Source of the DNA: Streptomyces megasporus
Lineage (GTDB): Bacteria; Actinomycetota; Actinomycetes; Streptomycetales; Streptomycetaceae
NCBI RefSeq assembly: GCF_000718985.1
Contig: NZ_JODL01000012.1
Location: 124,001 to 188,000, forward strand
Length of the DNA stretch: 64,000 nucleotides
Reading direction: 5' to 3'
Shown here: piece by piece, positions 8,985 to 18,064 of the stretch
Numbering within the stretch: the first letter of the stretch is position 1
Layout: every line of letters begins with the position of its first letter
Made by a program: the position numbers and the translations under genes
The notes under the pieces: generated by a model
Told to the model about the DNA's origin: nothing
The model's database searches: none
The model's input: only the letters and a program-made list of their open reading frames with translations

Positions 8985-10388
8985 ATGTCCCCCGCAACAT
9001 CCCCCGCCACGCCCCCCGCCGCGCAGTCCGGCACCGACAGCGCCGACGAGGCCGCCGCGCCCGCGTCGCTGGTGGGCCGGGAGTACGAGGTCGAGATCGG
9101 CCCCGTCGCGCACGGCGGCCACTGCGTCGCCCGCACCGAGGAGGGGCGGGTCCTGTTCGTCCGTCACGCCCTGCCCGGAGAGCGGGTCGTGGCGAGGGTG
9201 ACCGAGGGCCACGAGGGCTCCCGCTTCCTGCGCGCCGACGCCGTGGAGGTCCTGGAGGCGTCCAAGGACCGCGTCGAGGCCCCCTGTCCCTTCGCCGGAC
9301 CGGGCCGCTGCGGCGGCTGCGACTGGCAGCACGCCGCGCCCGGCGCCCAGCGCCGGCTGAAGGCGTCCGTCATCGCCGAACAACTCCAACGGCTGGCCGG
9401 GCTGACGGCGGAGGACGTCGGCTGGGACGGCACCGTCGAACCCGCCCCCGGCGACAAGGTGCCCAAGGGGGAGGTGCCCGCCTGGCGCACGCGCGTGCAG
9501 TACGCCGTCGACGACGACGGGCGGGTCGGACTGCGCCGCCACCGCTCCCACGAGATCCAGCCCATCGACCGCTGCCTGATCGCCGCGCCCGGCGTGAGCG
9601 AACTGGGCATCGAGAAGCGCACCTGGCCGCAGACCGCCGCCGTCGAGGCCGTCGCCGCCACCGGTTCCGGCGACCGCCAGGTCCTGATCACCCCCCGTCC
9701 CGACGGACGGCTGCCCCTGGTGGAACTGGACCGTCCGGTGTCGGTGGCGCGGGTGGAGGAGCCCCGCGGCCGGAACGGGGAGCGCGGCGTCCACCGCGTC
9801 CACGGTCGCCCCTACGTCCGCGAACGAGCCGCCGAGCGCACCTGGCGGATCAGCGCGGGCGGTTTCTGGCAGGTCCACCCCAAGGCCGCCGACCTGCTGG
9901 TGGAGGCCGTGATGACCGGCCTCACCCCGCACAAGGGCGACACGGCGCTCGACCTGTACTGCGGCGCCGGGCTCTTCGCCGGCGCGCTGGCCGACCGAGT
10001 CGGGCCCAAGGGGGCGGTGCTCGGCATCGAGGCGTCCAAGCGCGCCGTGGAGGACGCCCGCCACAACCTCGCCGACCTCGACCGGGTCCGCGTCGAGCGC
10101 GGCACGGTGGAGAAGGTCCTGCCGCGCACCGGCATCACCGAGGCCGACATTGTCGTCCTGGACCCGCCCCGCTCCGGCGCCGGACGGAAGACGGTGCGGC
10201 AGATCGCCGCGCTCGGCCCGCGCCGCATCGCCTACGTCGCCTGCGACCCGGCGGCCCTCGCCCGCGACCTGGCCTACTTCGCCGCGGAGGGCTACGTCCC
10301 GCACTTCATGCGCGCCTTCGACCTGTTCCCGATGACCCACCACGTGGAGTGCGTCGCCATCCTCAAGCCGGCGGAGAAGGGTTCCTGA
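8985..10388 (+). CDS. TrmA/RlmD-family RNA (uracil-5-)-methyltransferase
   Basis: A 467-residue class I SAM-dependent RNA methyltransferase. An N-terminal TRAM domain (about 29-95) is followed by an iron-sulfur cysteine cluster CPFAGPGRCGGC (residues 101-112). The SAM site is LDLYCGAGLFAGALADRVG. The motif DPPRSGAG and the nucleophile segment YVACDPAALARDLAYF are those of 5-methyluridine enzymes such as RlmD and TrmA. Whether the substrate is 23S rRNA or tRNA cannot be told from sequence. It is probably expressed with, or just after, the APC permease gene. Confidence 0.9.
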   Translation: MSPATSPATPPAAQSGTDSADEAAAPASLVGREYEVEIGPVAHGGHCVARTEEGRVLFVRHALPGERVVARVTEGHEGSRFLRADAVEVLEASKDRVEAPCPFAGPGRCGGCDWQHAAPGAQRRLKASVIAEQLQRLAGLTAEDVGWDGTVEPAPGDKVPKGEVPAWRTRVQYAVDDDGRVGLRRHRSHEIQPIDRCLIAAPGVSELGIEKRTWPQTAAVEAVAATGSGDRQVLITPRPDGRLPLVELDRPVSVARVEEPRGRNGERGVHRVHGRPYVRERAAERTWRISAGGFWQVHPKAADLLVEAVMTGLTPHKGDTALDLYCGAGLFAGALADRVGPKGAVLGIEASKRAVEDARHNLADLDRVRVERGTVEKVLPRTGITEADIVVLDPPRSGAGRKTVRQIAALGPRRIAYVACDPAALARDLAYFAAEGYVPHFMRAFDLFPMTHHVECVAILKPAEKGS

Positions 10389-11021
10389 CCCGCGGGTTCG
10401 TCGAGCCGGGGACCGCGCTCGACCTGTTTTTCGGTCATCCGTCGTGTGGGACGGCCGCTTCGACTGTGGGAGCGGCCCGACCCGCGGTTTCGCAGGCGGA
10501 GCAGCCCTCGTGTCGGCGACGGCGCTAGGGCATCGCCCAGGAGCCCGACGCTCGTATGACGCTCGGCTCCTCCTCGGTCGTCTGCTCTCCGGCACCGTCG
10601 AACAGGCCCGTCTCGTCTCGGCCGACTCGACGGCTCCGAGCAGGCGGCAGGCGCCCGTCTCCATGCGGGCGTAGGGCGAGACGTACGGGGCCGAGGTGTC
10701 GTGGGGAGTGGGGGCGGCACGGTCGCGACGGTACCCAGCGTGGTCGCACGTGTGGGCGGTCCCGCCGCCCTGCGCGTCCGACGGCAAACGGCGGTACGGG
10801 CCAGCCGCTTGACGGTGTGGCGCGCGCCGTTTCCCTCGCGGGTTCCACGAGGTGTTTCGGTGTCGGCGGCGGCACATGCGAAGGGCGTTGACGCCGTCCA
10901 CCGGCTCCTTGTCATTCAGGTGCTCGACACTTCGGCCATTGTTCGATACCGCGAACGAATCGGAGTCGTTCCATCGCACAGCAGGGCATCTCCGGGTCGC
11001 ACCCGAACACCGAGTCGCAAG
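10389..11021. other. Intergenic stretch without a supported gene
   Basis: No frame here has consistent third-position G/C bias or a recognisable family. The right end appears to be the former promoter and signal-peptide region of the broken GH62 gene: a small palindrome lies at 10941-10956, and signal-peptide-like codons begin near 11022. The left end probably contains the end of the methyltransferase transcript. Confidence 0.5.
10941..10956. promoter_or_regulatory. Palindrome upstream of GH62 remnant
   Basis: GTTCG-6-CGAAC is a perfect 5+5 inverted repeat about 70 bases upstream of the remaining GH62 coding sequence. Streptomyces xylanolytic genes are usually controlled by LacI-type repressors binding such repeats, so this may be a surviving operator. 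The exact consensus does not match one I can name. Confidence 0.3.
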
Positions 11022-12067
11022 GCGATGCTCGTCGCCCCCTCGGCTCAGGCGGCCACCAGTGGCGCCTTACGCGGTGTTGGTTCGAACCGGTGTCTCGATG
11101 TGTTGGGAGCCGGCCAGGACAACGGCACACCTGCAGTTTTACGACCGCTGGGGCGGGACCAACCAGCAGTGGACGTCGACGGGGGTGCCGGCGTAGCCGG
11201 CGCACGGCTGGGACGCGGTGAAGGACTTCACCGTCGTGAAGCACAACGGCAAGCACCTGGTCTGCGCGACGAGCGCGTCGGGATCGTCGTACGGCTCGAT
11301 GATGTCCAGTCCCTTCACGAACCGGTCGGACATGGCGTCGGCCGGCCAGATCGGGATGAACCAGGCCGCGGTGGCGCCCACGCTGTTCTGCTTCGCGCCC
11401 AAGAACATCTGGGTGCCGGCGTACCAGTGGGGTGCGTGGCCCTTCATCTGCCGCACGTCGAGCGACCCCACCAACCCCAACGGCTGGTCCTCCCCGCAGT
11501 CGCTGTCCACCGGGAGCGTCTCCGGCTCCGACAGAGCCGACACCGGCCCGATCGACCAGACCCTGATCGTCGACGACCGGAACATCCACCTGTTCTTCCC
11601 TGTTCTTCGCCGGTGACAACGGCAAGATCCACCGGGCGAGCATGCCGATCGGGAACTTCCCGGGCAACTTCGGTGCGTCGTACACGACGATCATGAGCGA
11701 CACGAAGGCCAACCTGTTCGAGGGCGTACAGGTCTACAAGGTCAAGAGCCGGAACCAGTACCCCATGATCGTCGAGGCGATGGGCGCGAACGGGCGCTAC
11801 TTCCGCTCCTTCACGGCCTCCGGCCTGAGCGGTTCGTGGACCCCGCAGGCCACAAGCGAGAGCAACCCCTTCGCGGGCAAGGCCAACAGCGGCGCCACCC
11901 GGACCAACGACATCAGCCACGGTGACCTGGTCCGCGACAACCCCGACCAGGCCATGACCATCGACCCCTGCAACCTGCGGTTCCTCCACCAGGGCAAGTC
12001 CCCCGGCGCGGGCGGCGACTACGACCGACTGCCGTGGTGGCCGGGTGTCCTCACGCTGCAGCGCTGA
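11022..12067 (+). pseudogene. Broken secreted GH62 alpha-L-arabinofuranosidase with CBM13 piece
   Basis: The pieces read in order as the end of a signal peptide (MLVAPSAQAA, near 11028), a CBM13/ricin-type fragment (GSNRCLDVLGAGQDNGTP, then in another frame FYDRWGGTNQQWTSTG), an in-frame TAG at 11194-11196, and a GH62 catalytic domain. The catalytic domain starts at [11 protein letters not shown] (about 11203) and breaks in LFFPVLRR at 11616. It resumes one frame over from about 11601 ([11 protein letters not shown]) to GVLTLQR at 12067. The break is a 10-base tandem duplication at 11591-11610. Residues expected to be catalytic (KDFT, GPIDQT, NLFE) are still present. The intact enzyme would remove arabinose from xylan. 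At least three lesions make it inactive. Confidence 0.88.
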
Positions 12068-12099
12068 CCTTCCCGATTCCCGATGCCCGAACCCCGATT

Positions 12100-12131
12100 C
12101 CCGGTGACCGTGCCGCGGCGCGGTCACCGGG
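12100..12131. terminator. Hairpin downstream of GH62 remnant
   Basis: An 11-bp perfect stem (CCCGGTGACCG and complement) with a 10-base loop, 33 bases after the GH62 stop. It is probably the original GH62 terminator. Confidence 0.65.
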
Positions 12132-12193
12132 CATGTGGACGAGCGGTTCGCGGCGTGGGTGACCTCACCCGCCGGCCGACACCCACCGCCCCC

Positions 12194-12228
12194 GAGGAAC
12201 CCCGGCCGTGCGGCGGCCGGGGTTCCTC
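12194..12228. terminator. Second strong hairpin
   Basis: A 15-bp perfect stem (GAGGAACCCCGGCCG and complement) with a 5-base TGCGG loop. It lies 62 bases after the previous hairpin, with no gene between. It is likely a factor-independent terminator left from a gene since lost on either side. Confidence 0.65.
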
Positions 12229-12344
12229 TCGTCTCCGGTGCCGTCGCCGCGGCCCGGCCCGTCTTCGGAGGGGGCGAGGCGTCTGGCCCCACCACGGCAT
12301 GCCCGCCGCCGAACGCGTCGAGCCGCCGGAATCGCCGTCCCGAA

Positions 12345-12435
12345 CACCTCGGACGGCGCCGGTGGAAGATCGAACGGTCGATCTCCCGGACGTTCGCCCA
12401 CCCCCGCCTCGCCGACCGCCTCGACTCGGACGGGC
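12345..12435 (+). pseudogene. Scrap of IS5-type transposase C-terminus
   Basis: One frame reads GRRRWKIERSISRTFAHPRL, which resembles the RWKIERTxSWLxxxRRLxxRYE block near the C-terminus of IS5-family transposases. Nothing on either side continues the family, and no terminal repeats were found. It looks like an old insertion remnant. Confidence 0.4.
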
Positions 12436-12582
12436 CGGTGGGCCTGCTCGGCGACCCGTTCACCGGCGTACGCATCGACCGCGGTGCCCTTACCCTGCCC
12501 CTGGCGCCCGGCATCGGCGCCGTCCCCGCACACGGGACTCACGAATCCCCCGCAAGCCACGGAATCCATGGAGATGACTGAT

Positions 12583-13542
12583 ATGCGGCTTCGATGCGCC
12601 GTGCTCGACGACTTCCAGAACATCGCCACCAGCGTCGCCGACTGGAGCCCCGTCCAGGACCGGGTGGAGGTCGTCAGCTTCACCGAGCACTTCGCCACCG
12701 AGGACGAACTGGCCGCCGCGCTCGCCGACTTCGACATCGCGGTGACCCTGCGGGAGCGTGTCCCCTTCCGCGCGTCCCTGTTGGACCGGTTGCCCCGCCT
12801 GAAGCTGCTCGTCGCGTCCGGCATGCGGAACTCGGTCATCGACTACGAGGCCGCCGAACGCAACGGCGTGACGGTCTGCGGCACCAAGAGCTCCCCCACC
12901 CCGCCGGTCGAATTGACCTGGGCCCTGCTGCTCGGCCTCGCCCGGGGCATCGTCACCGAGAACAACGCCCTGCGCTCCGCAGGCCCCTGGCAGTCCACCG
13001 TCGGTGCCGACCTGCACGGCAGGCGGCTGGGACTGCTCGGCCTCGGCAAGATCGGCAGCCGGGTCGCCCAGGTGGGCCTCGCCTTCGGCATGGAGGTGGT
13101 GGCCTGGAGCGAGAACCTCACCAAGGAACGCGCGGACGAGGTCGGCGTCCACCTGGCTCCGTCCAAGGAGGAGCTGCTGCGCGAGAGCGACTTCGTCTCG
13201 GTCCACCTCGTGCTCGGCGATCGGACCCGCGGCCTGCTCGGGGCCCCCGAGCTGGCCCTGCTCAAGCCCACCGCGTACCTGATCAACACCTCCCGCTCGG
13301 CCATCGTCGACCAGGACGCCCTGCTCGCGGCGCTGCACGAGGGGCGAATCGCCGGAGCGGGCATCGATGTCTTCGACATCGAGCCGCTGCCCGCGGACCA
13401 CCCGATGCGCACCGCGCCCCGGCTCCTCGCGACGCCGCACCTGGGCTATGTCTCCCAGCGCAACTACCGCACGTACTACGGGCAGACCGTCGAGAACATC
13501 GAGGCCTATCTGGCCGGCAGCCCGGTGCGTCTCCTCGGCTGA
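12583..13542 (+). CDS. D-2-hydroxyacid dehydrogenase family protein
   Basis: A 319-residue NAD(P)-dependent dehydrogenase of the D-isomer 2-hydroxyacid family, which interconverts 2-oxo and 2-hydroxy acids. The nucleotide-binding motif is LGLLGLGKIGSRVAQVGLAF near residue 146. The catalytic triad is present: Arg in NTSRSAIVDQ, Glu in FDIEPLP and His in ATPHLGYVS. ATG 12583 has GGAG nine bases before it and gives the usual start (MRLRCAVLDDFQNIA); ATG 12568 and 12574 are in-frame alternatives. The gene looks intact although it sits between remnants (transposase scrap, ATP-grasp piece). It may be the last working gene of a decayed pathway. Confidence 0.87.
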   Translation: MRLRCAVLDDFQNIATSVADWSPVQDRVEVVSFTEHFATEDELAAALADFDIAVTLRERVPFRASLLDRLPRLKLLVASGMRNSVIDYEAAERNGVTVCGTKSSPTPPVELTWALLLGLARGIVTENNALRSAGPWQSTVGADLHGRRLGLLGLGKIGSRVAQVGLAFGMEVVAWSENLTKERADEVGVHLAPSKEELLRESDFVSVHLVLGDRTRGLLGAPELALLKPTAYLINTSRSAIVDQDALLAALHEGRIAGAGIDVFDIEPLPADHPMRTAPRLLATPHLGYVSQRNYRTYYGQTVENIEAYLAGSPVRLLG

Positions 13543-13557
13543 CGCGGTGTCGGGGAT

Positions 13558-13941
13558 CGGGACGTGTGTGACGTCGGTGCTGGACGTCCTGGGAGTGGAG
13601 TTCGGCCCGACGCACTCGGAGGTCGCCCTGCCCCCGGTGGCCCGCGGCTGATCGAGACACGTGTCCGGATGGGCGGCGGCATGATCCCGACGCTGACGCT
13701 GGAGGCGACAGGAGACGACATCGGCGATTGCGCGACGCGGCAGACGCTGGGGGAGAAGGAGCTGCCCGGCATACGGGCACGGCCCGCCGACGGCGGCGGG
13801 CGGGGCTGCTCGGCCATCCGGTTCGCCTCGATGGCCGCTCGGGGCGGCACGCTGGAGGAGGTCGTGAAAGCGGCGAGGGAGGCGGTGACGGGCCTGGAGT
13901 TCCGGCTCCGGGCGCGGACACCGGACCCGGGGACGGTATAG
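13558..13941 (+). pseudogene. C-terminal remnant of an ATP-grasp ligase
   Basis: One frame reads TSVLDVLGVEFGPTHSEVAL and stops at 13651. The next frame continues GPRLIETRVRMGGGMIPTLT to the TAG at 13941. Joined, these match the ATP-grasp segment in which the HSEV and LIE acidic residues bind metal and the GARxGG loop follows. The frame change falls in a C-run near 13632. The N-terminal two-thirds of the enzyme is missing. The downstream frame still has strong third-position G/C bias, so the decay is recent. It may have been an amino-acid or peptide ligase working with the neighbouring dehydrogenase. Confidence 0.7.
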
Positions 13942-14167
13942 GGCCCGTCCACGGTATGGCGCCGGCTGTGGGAGCGTGGGGCGTGGGGGCGCCCCGGGAC
14001 GATCCGGGCCCACAGGCCCGTGGGCCTCGGCGGTGCGGCCCGCGTGACCGCCCGGCGCGGTGGCCGGGAAGTGCCCTGTGCGCACTGTCGAGGTTGTCCC
14101 TCGCGTGCCGCGCACCGGAACATGAGCGGCGCTGACGACCCATGAACTCGCCGCGAAAGGGGAAGCC

Positions 14168-14578
14168 GTGCGGATCGGGGAGTTGTCCGAGCGAACCGGC
14201 GTGAGCCGCCGGTCCATCCGCTACTACGAGCAGAAGGGGCTTCTTCGGGCTCACCGGACCGACAAAGGATGGCGGGAGTACGACGAGACCGCCGTCAACA
14301 GGGTCCTCAACGTGAGGGAGTTGCTGCGGTCCGGGCTGACCGTCGAGGACATCCTGCACGTCGAGCCCTGTCTCTCCATGGAGATGGCCGACTTCATGTC
14401 CTGCTCCGACGCCGACCACGCGATCGCGATGTACGAGGAGCGGCTGGCCGTCATCGACGAGAAGGCGGCGCTGCTGCGACGGCACCGTGAGGAACTGGTC
14501 CGCCGCATCGCCATGTTGCGCACCCGGTCCGGAGCCGACGAACTCCAGGAGCTGCTCGACAACGCGCGGAGGGCGTGA
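14168..14578 (+). CDS. MerR-family transcriptional regulator
   Basis: A 136-residue regulator starting at GTG 14168 behind AAGGGGAAG. The N-terminal MerR helix-turn-helix is canonical (MRIGELSERTGVSRRSIRYY, then EQKGLL and GWREYDE). A coiled-coil dimerisation helix runs from about residue 85 to 125. Two cysteines lie in the middle (VEPCL near residue 68 and MSCSD near 79), but there is no clear metal-binding loop at the C-terminus, so the effector is probably an organic compound. The divergence-type promoter of the downstream MFS gene carries a matching dyad, so that gene is the likely target. Confidence 0.9.
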   Translation: MRIGELSERTGVSRRSIRYYEQKGLLRAHRTDKGWREYDETAVNRVLNVRELLRSGLTVEDILHVEPCLSMEMADFMSCSDADHAIAMYEERLAVIDEKAALLRRHREELVRRIAMLRTRSGADELQELLDNARRA

Positions 14579-14713
14579 GCGACCGGACGGCTTCGGGAAC
14601 CCCCATCACCCGGCGGAGGCCGCCGAACGGCATGTCGGTGAGTCCCGGACACGTTTCCGGGTGAGGAACCCGGCTCGGCCCCTCCCGCGCGGCCGGCCTT
14701 CCCGAGGGCGGGC

Positions 14714-14745
14714 TTGACCTTGACACCGGTGTCACCACCTAGCGT
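14714..14745 (+). promoter_or_regulatory. MerR-type promoter of the MFS gene
   Basis: TTGACC (14714-14719) and TAGCGT (14740-14745) are separated by an over-long 20-base spacer. That spacer contains a perfect palindrome TGACACCGGTGTCA (14721-14734). A dyad inside an elongated -35/-10 spacer is the hallmark of promoters activated by MerR-family proteins through DNA distortion. The preceding gene encodes a MerR regulator. The MFS start codon lies about 150 bases downstream. Confidence 0.75.
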
Positions 14746-14896
14746 CCTGCACGTGCGTGATGCCGCGGTACGGACCGGAAGCCCGATGCCGCCCGATGCC
14801 CGATTCTCGATTGCCACGAACGCGCGCCCCCTGAGCGGAGGGCGAACCTCCTGCCCCGGTGGGTGCTCCGGCGCGTGTGACGGAGGTTCGTCCACC

Positions 14897-16099
14897 ATGA
14901 GAAGAAGCCTTCCCGGTTGGCTTCTCGTCCTGTTCCTGACCCTGTTGGTCACGGCCACGGACGAGTTCGTCATCGCCGGCGTGCTCAAGACGATCGCCGC
15001 CGACTTGGACGTCGGCATCTCGGCCGCCGGGCAATTGGTGACGGTGTTCGCGGTCGTCTACGCGCTCGGGGCCCCGACCCTGGCCGTCGTGTTCGAGCGC
15101 TTCCCCAAGCGCACCGTGATGGTTCTGGGGTTGCTGGTCTTCGTGCCGGCCAATGTGGCCGCCGCGGTCGCGCCGGGATACTGGCCGCTGATGGCGGCCC
15201 GTGTCCTCGCCGCCCTGTCCGCGGCCGTCGTGACCTCGGCCGCCTTCACCACGACGGCCATGGGCGCCCCGGAGGGCATGCGGGGGCGCTACCTCGGCGT
15301 CGTCACGGCGGGAATGACGGCGGCGCTCTTCACCGGGGTGCCGCTCGGGTCGTGGCTCGGTGGAGCCTTCGGTTGGCGGGCGACGTTCTGGCTGATCGCC
15401 GGGGTGGGAGCGGTCGCCGCGCTCGGGCTTCTGGCCACGGCACCGCGCATCGCCGGCAGCGAGCCCGCACCGCTGCGGGAGCGGCTCGGCCCACTGCGGA
15501 ACACGGCCGTACTGCGCCTGGTGACGGTCACCTTCCTGGCGGCGAGCGGCGGCCTGATGTTCTACACCTACCTCGGGGCCTACACGGCGGAGGTCGCCGG
15601 CGGCTCCTACGGGCTGCTGTCGGTGATGCTCCTCATCGTCGGCATCGCGGGTCTGTTCGGCGCCGTGCTGGCCGGCCGCGCGGCCGACGCGCTGGGGCCG
15701 CGGCGCAGCCTGCGTCTGGTCGTCGGCGGACACGTCCTCGCGCTGGCACTGGCCGCGGCCCTGGTGTTCAGCGGCATCGGCAACCCGGTCGCGCTGGGCG
15801 CCGTCATCGCCTTCTGGGCCGTGTTCGCCTGGGGTCTCAACCCGCCCGTCCAGGGAAGCATCATGGGCGCGGCGGGGCCCCAGGCGGCGATGACCGCCCT
15901 CGCGCTGAACATCTGCGGCCTCTACCTCGGCACCGGGGTGGCGGGGGCTCTCGGCGGCGCCGTCATCGGCGTCTCGGACATCACCTGGGTGCCCGTGGCG
16001 GCCACCGTGACGATGACTCTCTCGTTCCTCCTCATCCCGCGCGCGGTGCCCGAGACGCAGGCCGGGCACAAGAGCGAACCCCGGCCCGTCGACGTATGA
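14897..16099 (+). CDS. MFS transporter, probably drug efflux
   Basis: A 400-residue major-facilitator protein with twelve predicted helices. The first is SLPGWLLVLFLTLLVTATDE, whose TATDEF end is typical of the AraJ/sugar-efflux-like group. A basic loop follows helix 2 (ERFPKRTVMVLG). The RAADALGPRRSLRL loop after helix 8 is the repeat of that motif in the second half. ATG 14897 has GGAGG ten bases upstream. The MerR-type promoter and adjacent merR gene suggest export of a compound sensed by that regulator. The substrate is not known. Confidence 0.88.
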   Translation: MRRSLPGWLLVLFLTLLVTATDEFVIAGVLKTIAADLDVGISAAGQLVTVFAVVYALGAPTLAVVFERFPKRTVMVLGLLVFVPANVAAAVAPGYWPLMAARVLAALSAAVVTSAAFTTTAMGAPEGMRGRYLGVVTAGMTAALFTGVPLGSWLGGAFGWRATFWLIAGVGAVAALGLLATAPRIAGSEPAPLRERLGPLRNTAVLRLVTVTFLAASGGLMFYTYLGAYTAEVAGGSYGLLSVMLLIVGIAGLFGAVLAGRAADALGPRRSLRLVVGGHVLALALAAALVFSGIGNPVALGAVIAFWAVFAWGLNPPVQGSIMGAAGPQAAMTALALNICGLYLGTGVAGALGGAVIGVSDITWVPVAATVTMTLSFLLIPRAVPETQAGHKSEPRPVDV

Positions 16100-16388
16100 G
16101 ACCCCCGCGGCGGCGCGGGCGAGACGGACCCGCGTGGGGTATCGCCGCGCCCACCAACGCGAAGTCATCACCGGACCGGGGTGGCCGCACCAACCTGTTG
16201 CGATCCTCCAGGGTGGAGGACGCCTCACCGGAGAATCCCGCCAAGTCGACCGGTTGACCTGATCGACGACCAGGAGGAGCGCGGAACGTGCCGGTCGTCC
16301 TCGTGGTGTCCGCGTCCCCCCGGCGAGTTCCCGCCACCCGGATCGGCCCCGGAGCCCAGTGGACCGGCCCGGGCACGGACGGAAGCCG
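16100..16388. other. Convergent intergenic region, nothing recognised
   Basis: 289 bases between the MFS gene and the convergent ATPase gene. A GC-rich short inverted repeat just after the MFS stop (around 16103-16118) could help termination. No gene, repeat family or RNA was recognised. Confidence 0.4.
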
Positions 16389-16832
16389 TCACGGGTGCCG
16401 AGACGGGGGATCGAACTCCGCCCACACCGTCTTGCCGTGGGGCGGGTACGGGTCCGTGCCCCAGCGGTCGGCGAGCGCGTCCACCAGGAGCAGCCCGCGA
16501 CCGGACTCCTCGTCCGGGCCCGGCGCCGGGCCGGGCTCGGGCGTCTTGTCGCCACGGGTGTCCGTGACCTCGACCAGGAGGACGCTCGTCACGCCGTTGA
16601 GCGTGAGGGAGATCCGGAAGTCGCGACCCCGCACACGCCCGTGCAGCGCGGCGTTCGCGGCCAACTCCGCCACGACCTGCTCGGCGCGCTCGGCCACGGA
16701 GGGCGACAAGGGCCAGGCGCGGAGCTGCCCGGCGGCGAGCAGCCGGGCGAGCCGGGCCCCGCGACGGGTGGAGGACAACCGCTGGGCGAACGTGCGGACG
16801 CTGCTGGTCTCTTGAGGTGTTGCCAGGTGCAT
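16389..16832 (-). CDS. RsbW-like ATP-binding regulatory protein
   Basis: A 147-residue single-domain GHKL ATPase (HATPase_c_2), the type used as anti-sigma factors or their relatives in Streptomyces. The N box is EQVVAELAANAALHG near residue 50; the usual Asn of ELxxNA is present. The G1 box is LVEVTDTRGDKTP and the G2 box is EESGRGLLLVDALADRWG. ATG 16832 gives the usual length. Streptomyces genomes carry dozens of these, mostly without a known partner. The adjacent genes give no clue to its target. Confidence 0.82.
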   Translation of the reverse strand: MHLATPQETSSVRTFAQRLSSTRRGARLARLLAAGQLRAWPLSPSVAERAEQVVAELAANAALHGRVRGRDFRISLTLNGVTSVLLVEVTDTRGDKTPEPGPAPGPDEESGRGLLLVDALADRWGTDPYPPHGKTVWAEFDPPSRHP

Positions 16833-17153
16833 GCGACCACGGTGGCGGGTGCGCGAGGGCGTCCGCCGGCGGTGAGCCCCGTACCACGTGTCAGCGTACG
16901 GAGACGCCGGGCGGTCGCCCCGCCGGCTCGGTGGCGAAGCCTGCGAATCGCAGGCCGGTTCAGGGCCGCGTCCGCGAGGATGGGCCGGGTGACCACCCCG
17001 GACCTCCGGCACCACCACGGCCACACCCGCGCCGAGCGCGACCGCGCCGTCCCCGAGACCTTCCACCGGGCCCGGAGCCGGGACGGCGACCCCGGCCCGG
17101 CACCGCACCCTCACCAGCCCCGTCCACCACCGACCACAAGGACCCCTGATCCG
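16833..17153. other. Intergenic region, divergent promoters expected
   Basis: 321 bases between the divergent RsbW-like and Nudix genes. The GC content is high and no conserved frame is visible. AAGGA near 17137 probably serves as the Nudix ribosome binding site. Promoters for both genes should lie here, but I could not pick reliable boxes. Confidence 0.35.
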
Positions 17154-17612
17154 ATGAACGCCCCCGTCGACACCGCCCTGCTGGACGATCTCCTCCGAAC
17201 CGCCGCCGCCGACGGCATCGCCAGACACGTGGTCGGAGCCGTCGTCACCGACGCGGAGGGCCGCGTCCTGCTGCTGCGCCGCCCCGCCGACGACCATCTC
17301 GGTGGCCTGTGGGAGTTGCCCAGCGGCGGTGTGGACGACGGCGAGACGCTCACCGAGGCGCTGTGCCGCGAGGTGGCGGAGGAGACCGGCCTGGAGGTCA
17401 CCGCCGTCGGCGCCTATCTCGGCCACTTCGACTACCGCTCCGGGAGCGGCAGGCTCACCCGGCAGTTCACCTTCACCGCCGCCACCGCAGGCCGGGCCGT
17501 CACGCTCACCGAGCACGACGCGTACATGTGGGCCGACCGCGCCGGGCAGGAGAAGGTGAGCGACGCGGTCCGAGGCGTCCTGGCCACTTGGCGTGAGCGG
17601 CCCACGACCTGA
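17154..17612 (+). CDS. Nudix hydrolase
   Basis: A 152-residue protein with a complete Nudix box GX5EX7REUXEEXGU: the stretch beginning at GGVDDGE and ending REVAEETGLEV fits every fixed position. Such enzymes hydrolyse nucleoside diphosphates linked to another group, and small ones like this often clean up oxidised or non-canonical nucleotides. The fold spans nearly the whole protein (ARHVVGAVVTDAEGRVLLLR is the first beta-hairpin). ATG 17154 was chosen for length and the upstream AAGGA. No operon partner is visible. Confidence 0.88.
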   Translation: MNAPVDTALLDDLLRTAAADGIARHVVGAVVTDAEGRVLLLRRPADDHLGGLWELPSGGVDDGETLTEALCREVAEETGLEVTAVGAYLGHFDYRSGSGRLTRQFTFTAATAGRAVTLTEHDAYMWADRAGQEKVSDAVRGVLATWRERPTT

Positions 17613-17649
17613 CGGACACCCGCCGCCCCGTCCCGCACCCGGGGCGTTC

Positions 17650-17900
17650 CTCGGTGCCCGGGCTCCTCACGCGTCCTCCGCAGTTCCCTCGGGGCCATCG
17701 TGGCGCGTCCGTAGAGGTGGAAGGCGTCCTCACGCGTGCGCGGGTCCGGCGGCGATCACCTGCGCCCCCAAACTCCCCGGCCTCCCGCGCACGCTCCTCG
17801 TCATCGGCGCGCGCCGCGACGAACGCGGACAGCGCGCTGCCCTGCCGGAGCAGTTCGGCGAACCGCCACGCCCATTCCCCGTCCATCCCCGCCCCCGTCT
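17650..17900 (-). pseudogene. Possible degraded DUF6221-like fragment
   Basis: On the minus strand one frame contains LSAFVAARADDEERAREAGE, similar in spacing to the N-terminal helix of DUF6221 proteins (LxxFLxxRLxEDExxAR). The rest of the family is not recognisable in that frame, while fragments in other frames (APRELRRTREEPG) suggest frameshifts. It could equally be chance. Confidence 0.2.
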
Positions 17901-18064
17901 CGCCCCGGCGCCCGTCCAGGCTGCCGCGGCACGCTGCCGGACACGCCGGTGAACGGCCCGGCCGAGCGGCCGGCTGCCGCCCGCCCGCAGCGGTCCCGCT
18001 CATGGCGGGAAAGGCGGGAAACCCGTCATTGCTGCCATGTCGGCCGACTGCCAGGCTGAACGGC

